DNA of 64,000 bases, taken from NCBI GenBank assembly GCA_963708895.1, contig CAVPUE010000007.1, positions 61,805-125,804 on the forward strand, read 5' to 3'. This document shows positions 27,978 through 37,856 of this stretch, piece by piece. Origin of the DNA: Bacillus_BD sp963708895. Lineage in GTDB: Bacteria > Bacillota > Bacilli > Bacillales > Cytobacillaceae. Position 1 is the stretch's first letter. Every line of letters starts with the position of its first letter. The position numbers and the translations under genes were made by a program. Under the pieces are notes generated by a model, which searched no databases, was not told where the DNA came from, and saw only the letters and a program-made list of their open reading frames with translations.

Positions 27978-28776
27978 CGGGCAGACACGTAATCTATATT
28001 TAGTTCCTTATATCCTTTGGATTGTCTTATTTGTCGTTGCCCCGATTATTCTTGTTTTTTATTACTCATTTTTAGATATTGAGGGCAACTTTACCTTGGC
28101 CAATTACGGTAACTTTTTTACACCTGTTTATTTGAAAATGACGCTTAGTTCATTTTGGTATGCATTTTTAATTACTGGATTTTCTCTTTTAGTTGGTTAT
28201 CCAACTGCCTATCTTTTAACGAAAATGAAACATAAGCAATTGTGGTTATTGCTCATCATTTTACCATCATGGATTAATCTCCTTTTAAAGGCTTACGCAT
28301 TTTTGGGGATTTTTGGTACTCATGGGGTTACAAATGAATTTCTTGAATTCATTGGGATTGGTTCAAAGCAGCTTTTATTCAATGACTTTAGCTTTGTGTT
28401 TGTATCTGTGTACATTTTTATACCGTTTATGATACTACCAATCTTTAATTCATTGGATAAATTAAACCCATCATTGATCGATGCTTCCAATGATTTAGGC
28501 GCATCAAAATGGACAACATTTCGACGAGTTATTTTTCCATTGACGATTGATGGAGTTAAATCTGGCTGTCAAATTGTCTTTATTCCAGCGTTATCCTTGT
28601 TCATGTTAACAAGATTAATTGCAGGGAATAAAGTCATTACTTTAGGAACAGCGATTGAACAACATTTTCTAGTGACGCAAAATTGGGGGATGGGCTCAAC
28701 GATAGCCGTTTTCCTTATTATTGCTATGTTCATTATTATGATGCTAACAGGAAACAAAAGGAGGAGTATAAGATGA
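27961..28776 (+). CDS. potB: Spermidine/putrescine ABC transporter permease PotB
   Basis: A 271-residue inner-membrane permease with six predicted TM helices. It has the EAA-type loop DASNDLGASKWTTFRRVIFP that contacts PotA. The N-terminus NLYLVPYILWIVLFVVAPII is typical of PotB/PotH. The start is ATG at 27961 (MTQMNNGQTRN) or 27970, both inside the end of potA, so it is translationally coupled. Its TGA overlaps the potC ATG. Confidence 0.92.
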   Translation: MTQMNNGQTRNLYLVPYILWIVLFVVAPIILVFYYSFLDIEGNFTLANYGNFFTPVYLKMTLSSFWYAFLITGFSLLVGYPTAYLLTKMKHKQLWLLLIILPSWINLLLKAYAFLGIFGTHGVTNEFLEFIGIGSKQLLFNDFSFVFVSVYIFIPFMILPIFNSLDKLNPSLIDASNDLGASKWTTFRRVIFPLTIDGVKSGCQIVFIPALSLFMLTRLIAGNKVITLGTAIEQHFLVTQNWGMGSTIAVFLIIAMFIIMMLTGNKRRSIR

Positions 28777-29571
28777 AAAATAAACTATCGATGATTTATT
28801 TATTTATTGTCTTTTTCATTCTTTATGCTCCAATTATCTATTTAATTGTTTACTCATTTAATAGTGGCGGAACGATGTATGATTTTGAAGGATTTACACT
28901 TGACTGGTATAAGCAATTACTTGGAGATACAAGAATGTTGATTATTGTCCTCAATACGATTGTAATTGCGCTTTTGTCTGCGGTGATTTCAACGATCATT
29001 GGTGTGATTGGGGCACTTGGAATCTCCTATGTAAAAAGAAGACAAATGAAAAATACGTTATTATCTCTAAATAATGTTTTAATCGTTAGTCCTGATGTTA
29101 TTATAGGTGCTTCCTTTTTAATTACCTTTACATTGATTGGAATTAAATTAGGTTTTACCTCTGTACTACTATCTCATATTGCATTCAGTGTTCCAATCGT
29201 AGTGATCATGGTGCTACCAAAGATTCAAGAGATGAGCTCTAGCTTAATCGATGCCGCTCGGGATTTAGGGGCAAGCTGGTGGGATGTACTAACAAAAGTG
29301 ATCGATTCCATACATTACTCCTGGAATATTTGCTGGATTCTTTATGGCATTAACTTATTCTCTCGATGACTTTGCTGTTACATTCTTTGTAACTGGAAAT
29401 GGATTTACAACTCTATCTGTTGAAATCTATTCAATGGCAAGAAGGGGAGTTTCATTAGACATTAATGCCTTATCAACCTTGCTATTCTTATTTACATTAC
29501 TGCTTGTCATTGGTTATTACTTTATCACCCAACGATACAAGAAGTCGTCTAGAATGGGGGTACGAAAGTGA
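28773..29571 (+). pseudogene. potC: Spermidine/putrescine ABC transporter permease PotC, one frameshift
   Basis: The second permease of the polyamine importer, ~265 residues when repaired. The first frame runs through the EAA loop (SLIDAARDLGASWWDVLTKV) and then loses sense. One extra base near 29303 must be removed to continue IPYITPGIFAGFFMALTYSL and DDFAVTFFVTGNGF. ATG at 28773 overlaps the potB stop, with AGGAGG upstream. The family sequence resumes exactly after repair, so a sequencing indel is likely. Confidence 0.9.
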
Positions 29572-30654
29572 AAAAACTTGTGCAAGCTTTCATTGCGATC
29601 ATCATCGTATCATTTGGTTTGATCTTTTGGATTTCTCAGTTAAACTCCGCAGAAGGATATTCATCAGGCAATACGCTCACTATTTTTAATTGGGGAGATT
29701 ATATTGATGAAACCTTAATTGAGAAGTTTGAGGAAGAAACCGGAATTAAGGTTGTTTACGAAACCTTTGATTCTAATGAAGCGATGTTAACGAAAATACA
29801 ACAAGGTGGGACGTCTTATGATGTGGCGGTTCCATCTGAATATACGATAGAAAAGATGAAAAAAGAGGGTTTGTTGATCCCTCTTGATCATGCAAAACTT
29901 CCCAATTTAAAATATATTGATCCTCGATTTATCGATCTACCTTTTGATCCTGGGAATAAATATTCAATTCCATATTTCTGGGGTACGGTAGGGATTGTGT
30001 ATCATCCAGAATTACTACAAGAGATTGATGATGATATCGAACTGACTAGTTGGAATGATTTATGGGATCCAAGGTTGAAAAATGAAATATTGATGGTCGA
30101 TGGGGCTAGAGAAGTCATTGGCATCGGGTTAAATAGTCTTTACTATTCTTTAAATGATACGAATAAAGAACATTTACAGGAGGCAAAGGCAAAGTTAGAT
30201 ACATTAACTCCAAATTTAAAAGCGATTGTCGGGGATGAAATGAAAATCCTCATGGCCAATGAAGAAGCAGCCATTGGGGTTGTTTGGTCAGGGGACGCTG
30301 CTGATATGATGTGGGAAAATGAAAAGCTAGACTATGTTGTACCAGAAGAAGGCTCTAATCTTTGGTTCGATAATATGGTCATTCCCAAAACAGCAAGGAA
30401 TGTAGAAGGAGCACACTCTATTTATAAACTTTATGCTAGATCCGGAAAACGCAGCGCAAAATACCGATTATGTCAGCTACTCAACACCTAATAAAGAAGC
30501 TCTAAAGTTTTTGGATGAAGAGGTTGTCAGTGATGAGCGGTTCTATCCTGATGAAGCGTTAACTGAGAAGCTGGAAGTCTACGAAGACCTCGGTAAAGAA
30601 ATGTTAAGTTACTATAATGATTTATATTTGGAATTTAAGATGAATAAGAATTGA
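29568..30654 (+). pseudogene. potD: Spermidine/putrescine-binding protein PotD, one frameshift
   Basis: The extracellular solute-binding protein, ~361 residues. N-terminal hydrophobic anchor (LVQAFIAIIIVSFGLIFWI) without a clear lipobox Cys, then FNWGDYIDETLIEKFEEETG, SYDVAVPSEYTIEKM and FWGTVGIVYHPE, all typical of PotD/SBP_bac_8 proteins. An extra base near 30418-30420 breaks the frame; removing it gives HSFINFMLDPENAAQNTDYV. GTG start overlaps the potC stop (GTGA). It closes the potABCD operon. Confidence 0.9.
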
Positions 30655-30684
30655 AATGAGAGGAGTGAATAACTCCTCTCATTT
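30654..30684 (+). terminator. Terminator of the pot operon
   Basis: The 13-bp stem AAATGAGAGGAGT / ACTCCTCTCATTT has a 5-base loop and starts at the potD stop codon. The following tail (GTCTTTTC) is only moderately T-rich. Confidence 0.75.
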
Positions 30685-30782
30685 GTCTTTTCAATCATAT
30701 TTATTTCTTCTATACTCTCCAAAAAATATCGACTAATTTGGTTCACTTTGACACATCTTAAAAAGAAAAGAGGAGTGACACC

Positions 30783-31575
30783 ATGAGAGTCTTTATCATT
30801 ACGATTTTCTTTGTATTTTCAATGCTTCCCAATTTGACTTTAGCCCAAGAATCGGAAATTAAGAAAAAGGAATTGGCGATTGTAATTGATGATTTTGGTA
30901 ATAATATGAAAGCAACAGAGGAGATGCTTGATCTTCCCATTCCTATTACAGCAGCGATCATGCCCTTTTTATCAACAACAGAAAGGGATGCCCAATTAGC
31001 CAATGAGAAAGGCCATGAAGTGATTGTCCATTTGCCAATGGAACCGAAGAAAGGGAAGAAAAGTTGGCTTGGACCGGGTGCCATTACCACTGACTTAAGT
31101 AATGAAGAAATTAGAAAAAGAGTGGAAAATGCGATAGCAAATGTTCCACATGCAGTCGGAATGAATCATCACATGGGCTCTAAAGTAACAGAAGATGAAA
31201 GAGTTATGCGGGTTGTACTTGAGGTTTGTAAAGAAAAGGGTCTATATTACCTCGATAGTAAAACAACAGGAAATAGTGTGGTTCCAAAACTAGCAGAAGA
31301 ATTAGGTGTCCCTTATTTAGAAAATAATCTATTTTTTGATCATCTGTATACGGAACAACATATTTCTAAACAGGCCTTGAAAGTTGTAGATGAATTGGTT
31401 GGATAGCGAACAATTAATTGCGATTGGTCATGTTGGAATTACGGGTGATATCGTAGTTGATGCTCTAAAAAAACATATACCCCAATATCAAAAGTATGCG
31501 GAGATTGTTCCGTTATCTACACTAGTACCAGGTGCTGAAATACTCAACAACACATTGCCTAAAAATCCTGATTAA
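30783..31575 (+). pseudogene. Divergent polysaccharide deacetylase (YibQ-like), one frameshift
   Basis: A secreted protein of ~263 residues with a signal peptide (MRVFIITIFFVFSMLPNLTLAQ). The body is a divergent polysaccharide deacetylase (DUF610/YibQ): AIVIDDFGNN, IMPFLSTT, VHLPMEPKKG, MNHHMGSKVTEDE and YYLDSKTT. The first frame stops after KVVDELV. One extra base near 31398-31402 separates it from SEQLIAIGHVGITGDIVVDA, which completes the domain. RBS GAGGAG-type precedes ATG 30783. The substrate is unknown, presumably a cell-wall glycan. A MITE-like repeat begins 8 bases after the stop. Confidence 0.82.
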
Positions 31576-31583
31576 ACCAATAA

Positions 31584-31769
31584 AGGTTGTTTTCGTAAAG
31601 TTTGTTGTTAAAATCTAAAGGCCGATTTTAACGTAGTAATAAGCTATTTTGTACCTACGTAATTAGTTTGTAGCCCTTTTCTCAAAAATTAATGGCCATT
31701 GTCAAGGTGATTACAAGGTCAATCTTTTTTTATCTCTCCAAAAGCAATAAAGTTTGAGAAAAGAGCCAT
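31584..31769 (+). repeat. MITE-like repeat, copy B
   Basis: 186-bp element with imperfect terminal inverted repeats: the left end reads TTCGTAAAGTTTGTTG and the right end is the reverse complement of TTTTCTCAAACTTTATTG. It is flanked by AATAA on both sides (31579-31583 and 31770-31774), consistent with a 5-bp target duplication. It matches copies C and D along its length. Confidence 0.85.
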
Positions 31770-31773
31770 AATA

Positions 31774-31822
31774 AAAAAGGAAAAGAAATTGTGAGGTAAA
31801 TCACAGAATCTTTTCCTTTTAT
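31774..31822 (-). terminator. Terminator of dps
   Basis: AAAAGGAAAAGA / TCTTTTCCTTTT stem with an inner GTGA/TCAC pairing, beyond the dps stop codon on the minus strand. T runs occur on both strands. Confidence 0.75.
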
Positions 31823-31851
31823 TTGTTACATTGATGGAAACACTTACCAAT

Positions 31852-32301
31852 TTATGCTTCTAAATAAGCACCAAGCATCCATAGATGTGTATCAATTTTT
31901 TCAATCAGACCGACAGCAAAATCGTTTGTGATTGTATCATTTTCAGCTTCAGCCAGTTTTGCTAATTCTTTTAGACTGTCATTGATGGCAGTATAATCCT
32001 TCACTAACGTTGCTACCATTTCGGTTGCTTTTGTTTCAGTAGCTGTTTCTTCAAGAGTTGCACTTTCTAAGTATTCCTTCATTGTAGCTACTGGTTGTCC
32101 ACCGATAGCAAGTAAACGTTCTGCAGCTTCGTCTACCACTAATGCAGCTTCATTATAAAGTTCTTCAAATTTAGCATGTAGGGTAAAGAATGAAGGACCT
32201 TTTACATACCAGTGGAAACGATGTAATTTTGTATAAAGAACACTCCAGTTTGAAATTTGTAAATTTAATTGAGATTGAATTGTATTTGTTTGAACAGTCA
32301 T
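31852..32301 (-). CDS. dps: Dps-family ferritin-like DNA-binding/iron-storage protein
   Basis: A 149-residue Dps/MrgA-type miniferritin that oxidises and stores iron and protects DNA from peroxide. The ferroxidase-site residues are in LHRFHWYVKGPSFFTLHAKF and FEELYNEAALVVDEAAERL. The length fits the family. A strong AGGAGG RBS precedes the ATG. A consensus-like promoter and a PerR-box-like palindrome lie upstream, suggesting peroxide/iron-responsive control. It is monocistronic. Confidence 0.93.
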   Translation of the reverse strand: MTVQTNTIQSQLNLQISNWSVLYTKLHRFHWYVKGPSFFTLHAKFEELYNEAALVVDEAAERLLAIGGQPVATMKEYLESATLEETATETKATEMVATLVKDYTAINDSLKELAKLAEAENDTITNDFAVGLIEKIDTHLWMLGAYLEA

Positions 32302-32333
32302 GATTTAATTCCTCCTTAGTAACTTATATACTT

Positions 32334-32383
32334 ATTATAACAAAACTTATATTAAAGTCAATACTAAATTATAATAATTTTAA
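32334..32383 (-). promoter_or_regulatory. dps promoter with PerR-box-like operator
   Basis: On the minus strand, TTGACT (32356-32361) and TATAAT (32334-32339) are 16 bases apart. Directly upstream, TTAAAATTATTATAA (32369-32383) matches the PerR box TTATAATTATTATAA at 14 of 15 positions. PerR control of dps/mrgA is established in B. subtilis; here it is inferred from the site. Confidence 0.6.
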
Positions 32384-32406
32384 TTTAGTTATTATTATAA
32401 TTAAAA

Positions 32407-32456
32407 AGAGTCTGGCTCAAATGTAAAGGATATATCCTTTGATTGAACCAGACTCT
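32407..32456 (-). terminator. Terminator of rodA-like gene
   Basis: A long imperfect stem, AGAGTCTGGTTCAA with TTGAGCCAGACTCT, plus an inner AAAGGATATATCCTTT hairpin. A T run follows on the minus strand. Confidence 0.85.
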
Positions 32457-32476
32457 TGCTGTAATCACATATGTAG

Positions 32477-33682
32477 TTAAAAATTTCGTTCTTGTACCTT
32501 TGTATCTGAATAAGATCTATTGGATGAGAACATGTAATTTCGATGGTGATAATGAATACTGTAAACAAGTCCCATCGCAAACATATTTCCCATTAATGAA
32601 CTTCCCCCGTAACTGATAAACGGCAAAGGGATTCCTGTAATCGGGAGAACTTGAATCGTCATGCCGATATTTTGGAAAACGTGAAAGGTAATCAAGCTAA
32701 TGATACCGACACAAATATAGGTATTGAATGGATCCGTTGTTTCTAAAGCGGTTTTGGTCAGGTGATAAATAAGAAGGAAAAATAAGCCAATCACAATACT
32801 ACCGCCCAAAAATCCGTATTCTTCCCCAATGACGCTAAAAATAAAATCGGTATGGCTTTCAGGTATATAAACTTTCCGCTCACCAAAGCCTTTTCCTGAT
32901 ATTTGACCTGAGCCGATTGCTTTTAAGGAATTTGAAAGATGATATCCAGCGGCGTTATTTTCAGGATCAAGCCAGGCGTAAATTCGATCAAACTGATAAG
33001 ATTTTACGTGTAAATATTTTTCAAGAATTTGTGGTGCCCAAATGACAAAATACAGAATAACACTGGCAAGAGTGACGCCTAGGCCATAAATAGCTAAAAT
33101 AATTTTCCATGAAATCCCTGATACAAAAATAACCCCAGTCATAATCGCTAACATGACAAGTGAAGTTCCTAAATCCGGCTGCAACATAACGAGACCAATT
33201 GGTAGGCCTGTTACAAGCCCAATCTTGAACAATAATCTATAGTCTGTTTTGATCGTTTTATTTAAAACCTTTTCATTATGATCTTGGACTGTTCGACTCA
33301 AGGCTAATATAAGGAAGACTTTCATAAATTCTGATGGTTGTATGGAACCGATTGGTAACTGAAACCAGCTTTGTGCACCATTTATTTTTGGTGTTAGTGC
33401 CGTTTCAGGAGCAACCGCTAAAATGAGTAATAATAGTATTCCAAATCCATACAAGAACCAAGTGAGTTTTTTCAATTGGTCACTATCAAAATACATGACG
33501 ACCCCAATGATGACGGCCCCAACCATATACCAAAAGATTTGTTGCAGTAAGAAATTGGTATCACCATATTGCCCTGAGGCTTGTCCGCTATAGATTGATA
33601 CGCAACTTACTAGAAAAAATAAGAATAAGATAAGGGTTAAAGCCCAATCTATTCTTTCTGCTCTTTTCTTTTTTAATTCCAT
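32477..33682 (-). CDS. RodA/FtsW/SpoVE-family SEDS protein (RodA-like)
   Basis: A 401-residue SEDS glycosyltransferase with ten TM helices that polymerises peptidoglycan from lipid II. Family motifs: NGAQSWFQLPIGSIQPSEFMK, LQPDLGTSLVML, SHTDFIFSVIGEEYGFLGG and GIPLPFISYGGSSL. The pattern is closest to RodA (cell elongation). ATG at 33682 (MELKKKRAERIDW) follows AGGTG by 7 bases; an upstream ATG at 33712 lacks an RBS. It is monocistronic between dps and mgtE. Which SEDS paralog this is cannot be settled here. Confidence 0.88.
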   Translation of the reverse strand: MELKKKRAERIDWALTLILFLFFLVSCVSIYSGQASGQYGDTNFLLQQIFWYMVGAVIIGVVMYFDSDQLKKLTWFLYGFGILLLLILAVAPETALTPKINGAQSWFQLPIGSIQPSEFMKVFLILALSRTVQDHNEKVLNKTIKTDYRLLFKIGLVTGLPIGLVMLQPDLGTSLVMLAIMTGVIFVSGISWKIILAIYGLGVTLASVILYFVIWAPQILEKYLHVKSYQFDRIYAWLDPENNAAGYHLSNSLKAIGSGQISGKGFGERKVYIPESHTDFIFSVIGEEYGFLGGSIVIGLFFLLIYHLTKTALETTDPFNTYICVGIISLITFHVFQNIGMTIQVLPITGIPLPFISYGGSSLMGNMFAMGLVYSIHYHHRNYMFSSNRSYSDTKVQERNF

Positions 33683-33819
33683 AGAATTACACCTAGTTTC
33701 TGCCTCATTCAAGGTTTAGATTACATAATACCAAGTAAAAAAAGCTCTATTATCAGACTAGCAAAGATTTACAATTTCGACAATAATATGCTGTCTTAAT
33801 TCATCTTATAAAAGTAAAA

Positions 33820-33862
33820 ATAACCCAAAAGCATAAAATCATTTTGTGCTTTTGGGTTATTG
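33820..33862 (-). terminator. Terminator of mgtE
   Basis: AATAACCCAAAAGCA / TGCTTTTGGGTTATT stem, 15 bp, just after the mgtE stop codon, with a T-rich tail on the minus strand. Confidence 0.88.
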
Positions 33863-33866
33863 GGGT

Positions 33867-35228
33867 TTACATTAAATAGTTAATAAAGGCTGAGGCGATT
33901 CCAAAGTAAATAAATAAAGAGAAAATATCATTTAGCGTTGTAATTAATGGACCTGATGCAATCGCAGGGTCGACCTTCATTTTGTAAAGACATAAAGGGA
34001 TAATCGTACCTGCTAGTGTCCCAATAATCAGTGTAAAGAATAGAGATGATCCAACAACTAAGCCGAGAATCGGATTTCCTTGCCACACATAGGCAATAAT
34101 CGAAATCAAGACTCCGCAAATCAAACCAATAATCAGACCAACAGCAAACTCCCTCATAATGACGCGAAATATAGCCTTTTTATCTAAATCATCATTTGTA
34201 GCGAGGCCACGAACGACAACTGCTAACGATTGTGTACCTGTATTCCCTGTCATACCCGAAATCATCGGCATAAAATAGGTGAGTGCAACGACCTTTTGTA
34301 AGGTGTTTTCATAGCCACTAATAATACTACCTGAAATAAGTCCAATAAATAAAAGTAAAATAAGCCAAGGGAGTCGTCGGTATGCAGCGACAATGGCTTT
34401 TGTATCAAAGTCAATCGCTTTACCGGAAGCGGATAGCTTTTCAATATCCTCGTTTGCTTCTTGGATGAAAACGTCGATAATATCATCGACTGTCACAATT
34501 CCGACTAGTATTTTCTCTTCATCTACAACGGGAATCGCAAGGAAGTCATAGCGTTGGATCACTCGTGCTACTTCTTCTTGGTCTTCTGTATCTGGAACGG
34601 AAATGACCCTTTCAAACATAATATCGTGAACTCGATCTTGTGAATCAGCAAGTAATAAGTCACGATAAGAGACAACACCGACAAGCCTACGATGTTGATC
34701 AACTACATATAAATAACTAATCATTTCGGCATATTCAGCAAAGCTCTTTAACTTGTGTACAGCATCTCGAACCGTATAGTAATCACGAATCCAAACAAAT
34801 CGGTTTGTCATCAAACGCCCAGCGGTTTCTGGCGGATAGTTGATGATATCTTGAACAATTTCAGATTCTTCTTTTTTCATACCGGATAACAAAGATTTCA
34901 TTTTTTCCGGAGACAACTCATCTAATAGTGATGCTAAGTCATCGTTATCCATTTCATCTAGTACTTTATTTTTTCTCTCAATCCCAAGGCGACCTAGAAC
35001 GTCAAGCTGTTCCTCTCTACTTAATTCTTGAATTAAGTCAGCGAGGATATCAATTTTTAAATGAACTAAAAATCGCGTTCGGTGCTTTTCCGGCAAATCT
35101 TCATAAATTTGAGCAATGTCATATGGATGTAACTCATCCAAAATGGCATCTAACTCTTTTTGTTTATTCTCTTTTAATGCTTTAATAATTTGAAGTGTGA
35201 TTTGATCTTCCGTCATGTTATGAATCAT
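33867..35228 (-). CDS. mgtE: Magnesium transporter MgtE
   Basis: A 453-residue Mg2+ channel. N-terminal superhelical MgtE_N domain (HPYDIAQIYEDLPEKHRTRF), tandem CBS domains (residues ~135-255, e.g. VVDEEKILVGIVTVDDIIDV), a connecting helix and five C-terminal TM helices with MISGMTGNTGTQSLAVVVRG lining the pore. The N and CBS domains sense cytosolic Mg2+. ATG at 35228 follows AAGGAG; the GTG at 35237 would overlap the RBS. No M-box riboswitch signature is visible upstream. Confidence 0.94.
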   Translation of the reverse strand: MIHNMTEDQITLQIIKALKENKQKELDAILDELHPYDIAQIYEDLPEKHRTRFLVHLKIDILADLIQELSREEQLDVLGRLGIERKNKVLDEMDNDDLASLLDELSPEKMKSLLSGMKKEESEIVQDIINYPPETAGRLMTNRFVWIRDYYTVRDAVHKLKSFAEYAEMISYLYVVDQHRRLVGVVSYRDLLLADSQDRVHDIMFERVISVPDTEDQEEVARVIQRYDFLAIPVVDEEKILVGIVTVDDIIDVFIQEANEDIEKLSASGKAIDFDTKAIVAAYRRLPWLILLLFIGLISGSIISGYENTLQKVVALTYFMPMISGMTGNTGTQSLAVVVRGLATNDDLDKKAIFRVIMREFAVGLIIGLICGVLISIIAYVWQGNPILGLVVGSSLFFTLIIGTLAGTIIPLCLYKMKVDPAIASGPLITTLNDIFSLFIYFGIASAFINYLM

Positions 35229-35618
35229 ACTTCTCACTCTCCTTCCACCGGAAAAGTCATTATTTATCTAGTATAAGATATTATTTAATATTGGTATCGT
35301 GCTTTTGCTTTTCTTTGAACATGTTCATTATAATGAAAAAACACTTCGTTTGAAATTGAAACTTTCTAAAGTTTTGTGAATAAGCTAAGATTATGTATTT
35401 TTAGTTACTATAAAAAGCATATTTGTAACAAACGGGAAGTAATATCGACAAAGTCGAGCAAACTAAAAGTCAATTTTTACAGGTTCATTACGTTTAGATG
35501 AGATTCTGTCCATATGTAAGATATTTTCTCTTTAATCTGCTATTATATAAGCAAGATATTGGTAAATCTAGATTTTTAGAAAATTATATTATTTATAACG
35601 TATTCGGGGGTCTTGTTG
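35229..35618. other. Divergent intergenic region mgtE / unknown gene
   Basis: About 390 AT-rich bases. A TATTAT near 35540 could be a -10 for the plus-strand gene. I see no riboswitch, tRNA or repeat. Confidence 0.35.
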
Positions 35619-36389
35619 TTGAAAAGGAATCGGAAACAAGATGTTATTTATGTCCATTTAAATGAAAAAGATCGGTATGTTTTATCATCCGGGATTGGAT
35701 TTAATGAGTTTATACATGCATTGTATGACTACATTAATCATTTACTCTTGCTGAAACATCGCTTTGATGATGCTGATTTTAATATGCATACTTTGCTTGA
35801 TTATGTCCCGCACAAAAGGGTGATGAAGCTAGCAGGAGAGGACGTTACCCAATACGGTGACTTTTGCTGGATTGATTTTGAGGAGATGGAAGGACTTGAT
35901 GAAATTCCTGGACAGGTTTTGGCAGAATTGCTTTACCTTGGTCACAGGAAAGAACCTTTGCGTGCTCCCTTTTATAGTTACTTAGGAAATCGCTATACTT
36001 ATTTAGCGGTTGAAGATGGTTGGTTGAATATGACCTATTACCGAGATATAAATGATTTTTATCATCTTCTTAGTGAGCTAGTCCCGATGAAATTAGGATT
36101 GATAAAACCTGAAAAGAGTATTCTTGGCATAAAAAGGAGAAAATTCTATCCTGCTGTTGATCAGCATCTTTTGCTATCCTTAAAAGGATATATGAGTGAG
36201 GGGATGGTAATCTCGATGAGGGAAATGATCCAAAACCGCCTTCGTATTGAAATTCCCATGTGGGTCATTGGGGATTATTCAAATATAGATGAAATGCACG
36301 AGGAGTATGAAAAGGCTAGGAAGAGATCTTGTGATGTAAAACTGATTTTTGATAAAAAGGCCCAGGAATGGAAAATTCGCTCAAACTAG
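35619..36389 (+). CDS. Hypothetical protein, ~256 residues
   Basis: I do not recognise this gene. It is soluble-looking, acidic/basic mixed, with many aromatic residues: YVHLNEKDRYVLSSGIGFNE, DYVPHKRVMKLAGEDV, YSYLGNRYTYLAVEDGWLNM and a basic C-terminus with KARKRSCDVKLIFDKK. No signal peptide or TM helix is present. Three consecutive TTG codons occur (35613, 35616, 35619); I use 35619, 8 bases after GGGGG. It stands alone before the cobalamin riboswitch. Codon use matches its neighbours. Confidence 0.7.
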   Translation: MKRNRKQDVIYVHLNEKDRYVLSSGIGFNEFIHALYDYINHLLLLKHRFDDADFNMHTLLDYVPHKRVMKLAGEDVTQYGDFCWIDFEEMEGLDEIPGQVLAELLYLGHRKEPLRAPFYSYLGNRYTYLAVEDGWLNMTYYRDINDFYHLLSELVPMKLGLIKPEKSILGIKRRKFYPAVDQHLLLSLKGYMSEGMVISMREMIQNRLRIEIPMWVIGDYSNIDEMHEEYEKARKRSCDVKLIFDKKAQEWKIRSN

Positions 36390-36510
36390 AATTCGTGAGT
36401 TAGTGGAGTGGTGAAGACATCATTCGACAAAATTCTATTTATTTTTTAAAAGAACTATCAATTCTACCAAATCATGTTATAATGTGAAAAATGGAAAATT
36501 TCATAAGGAA

Positions 36511-36707
36511 GAATTAGGTGTCTTTTAGTTTAGCTTCTCCCACCAATGGGTGAAAGCTATTCTGAGGTAACAGACTTAATAGGGAAGTTGGTTCAAATCC
36601 AACGCGGTCCCGCCACTGTAAATGGGAGTAACCTGCATATCCACTGTACATTCTGTATGGGAAGGAGCAGGAAACGATGACCATAAGCCAGGAAACCTGC
36701 CTAATTT
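36511..36707 (+). ncRNA. Cobalamin (AdoCbl) riboswitch
   Basis: The aptamer is closed by a P1 stem, AATTAGG (36512) with CCTAATT (36700). It contains the conserved blocks TTAATAGGGAA, GCGGTCCCGCCACTGTAA, GGGAGTAA and the B12 box AAGCCAGGAAACCTGCC. It lies about 160 bases before btuF and should lower expression of the transport/salvage operon when adenosylcobalamin is plentiful. A terminator hairpin follows at 36782. Confidence 0.96.
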
Positions 36708-36781
36708 CTTTACACCAACACAAACCTACGAGGATAGGAAGGTGTACGAACGGCTATTATATAAACGTAACTAGTCTGTCT

Positions 36782-36812
36782 GCATCTCCTTATCCCAAGG
36801 CGATGCTTTTTT
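36782..36812 (+). terminator. Riboswitch expression-platform terminator
   Basis: GCATC-T-CCTT / AAGG-C-GATGC with loop ATCCC, followed by six T, between the aptamer and btuF. It is the likely OFF-state structure of the B12 riboswitch. Confidence 0.85.
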
Positions 36813-36868
36813 ATTTTTCAGACAGTAAAAAAGCGTGTAAATAATTTATTAAAAAAGGGGAGTTTTAA

Positions 36869-37856
36869 TTGAAAAAGATTTATGCTTATATTTTTGCACT
36901 ATTACTTTCAATCGGCCTTTTAGTCGGCTGCGCATCAGGAGAAGAACCAGAAAATAATCAAGAGGCTCAAACGGAACAAAGTGAAAAAGGTGCGGAAACA
37001 GAACAAACGGAAAAGTCAGATTTTCCTGTCACGATCAAAGATGCTACTGATGAAGATGTTGTGATTGAAAAGAAGCCTGAAAGAATGGTTTCACTTATGC
37101 CAAGTAATACTGAAATTGCCTTTGAATTAGGTCTGGGTGATGAAATCATCGGAGTTACAGACAATGATACGTATCCAGAAGAAGCTTTAGAAAAAGAAAA
37201 AGTCGGTGGATATGGAATTTAATGTAGAAAAAATCATTTCTTTAAAACCAGATCTTGTTCTTGCACATGGCGGTTCAATGGGGATGTCATCTGAAGGTTT
37301 CGGGCAACTTAAGGATGCTGGAATTACTGTACTTGTTGTGAATGATGCAAAAACGTTTGCTGATGTTTATGATTCAATTGAAATGATTGGTAAAGCAACA
37401 GGGAACTGTTGAAGAAGCAGAAAAGCTTGTTAATGATATGAAATCAAAGGTTGAAGAGATTCAAGAAAAAGCAGCAGCCATTAAGGAAGAAGATATGAAG
37501 AAGGTTTATGTTGAAGTAGATCCTTCTCTGTATACAGTAGGTAAAAATACCTTTATGGATGAAATGCTAACAATGATTAAGGCTGAAAATATTGTAAAAG
37601 AGGAAGGTTGGCCACAACTTAACCAGGAAGCAATTATTGCAGGCCAATCCAGATGTTATTATTACCACATATGGATTTTATACAGAAAATGCGGTCGAAC
37701 AAGTATTAGGTCGTGAAGGATGGCAAGACATTAATGCCATCAAAAATAAACAAGTGGTTGATGTACAATTCAGACAAAGTGACACGTTCAGGCCCTCGTC
37801 TTGTTGAAGGAGTAGAGGAACTTGCAAAAGCGGTTTACCCAGATATTTTTAAGTAA
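36869..37856 (+). pseudogene. btuF: Cobalamin-binding protein BtuF, four frameshifts
   Basis: The lipoprotein that captures corrinoids for BtuCD. The signal ends with lipobox LVGC; the body has TIKDATDEDVVIEKKPERMV, VSLMPSNTEIAFELGLGDEI and LKPDLVLAHGG, typical of the BtuF/FhuD helical-backbone family. Four extra bases (near 37208, 37404, 37642 and 37766) break the frame. Removing each restores VGDMEFNVEKI, ATGTVEEAEKL, IIAANPDVIITTYGF and VVDVNSDKVTRSGPRLVEG. TTG start behind GGGGAG. Four insertions in 1 kb is the densest cluster in the window. Confidence 0.88.

Noticed and set aside
31584..31769. CRISPR array or phage attachment site
   Set aside because: The repeats are single dispersed inverted-repeat elements rather than regularly spaced direct repeats, and no cas or phage genes are present.
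35229..35400. M-box (Mg2+) riboswitch upstream of mgtE
   Set aside because: I looked for the conserved M-box blocks and did not find them.
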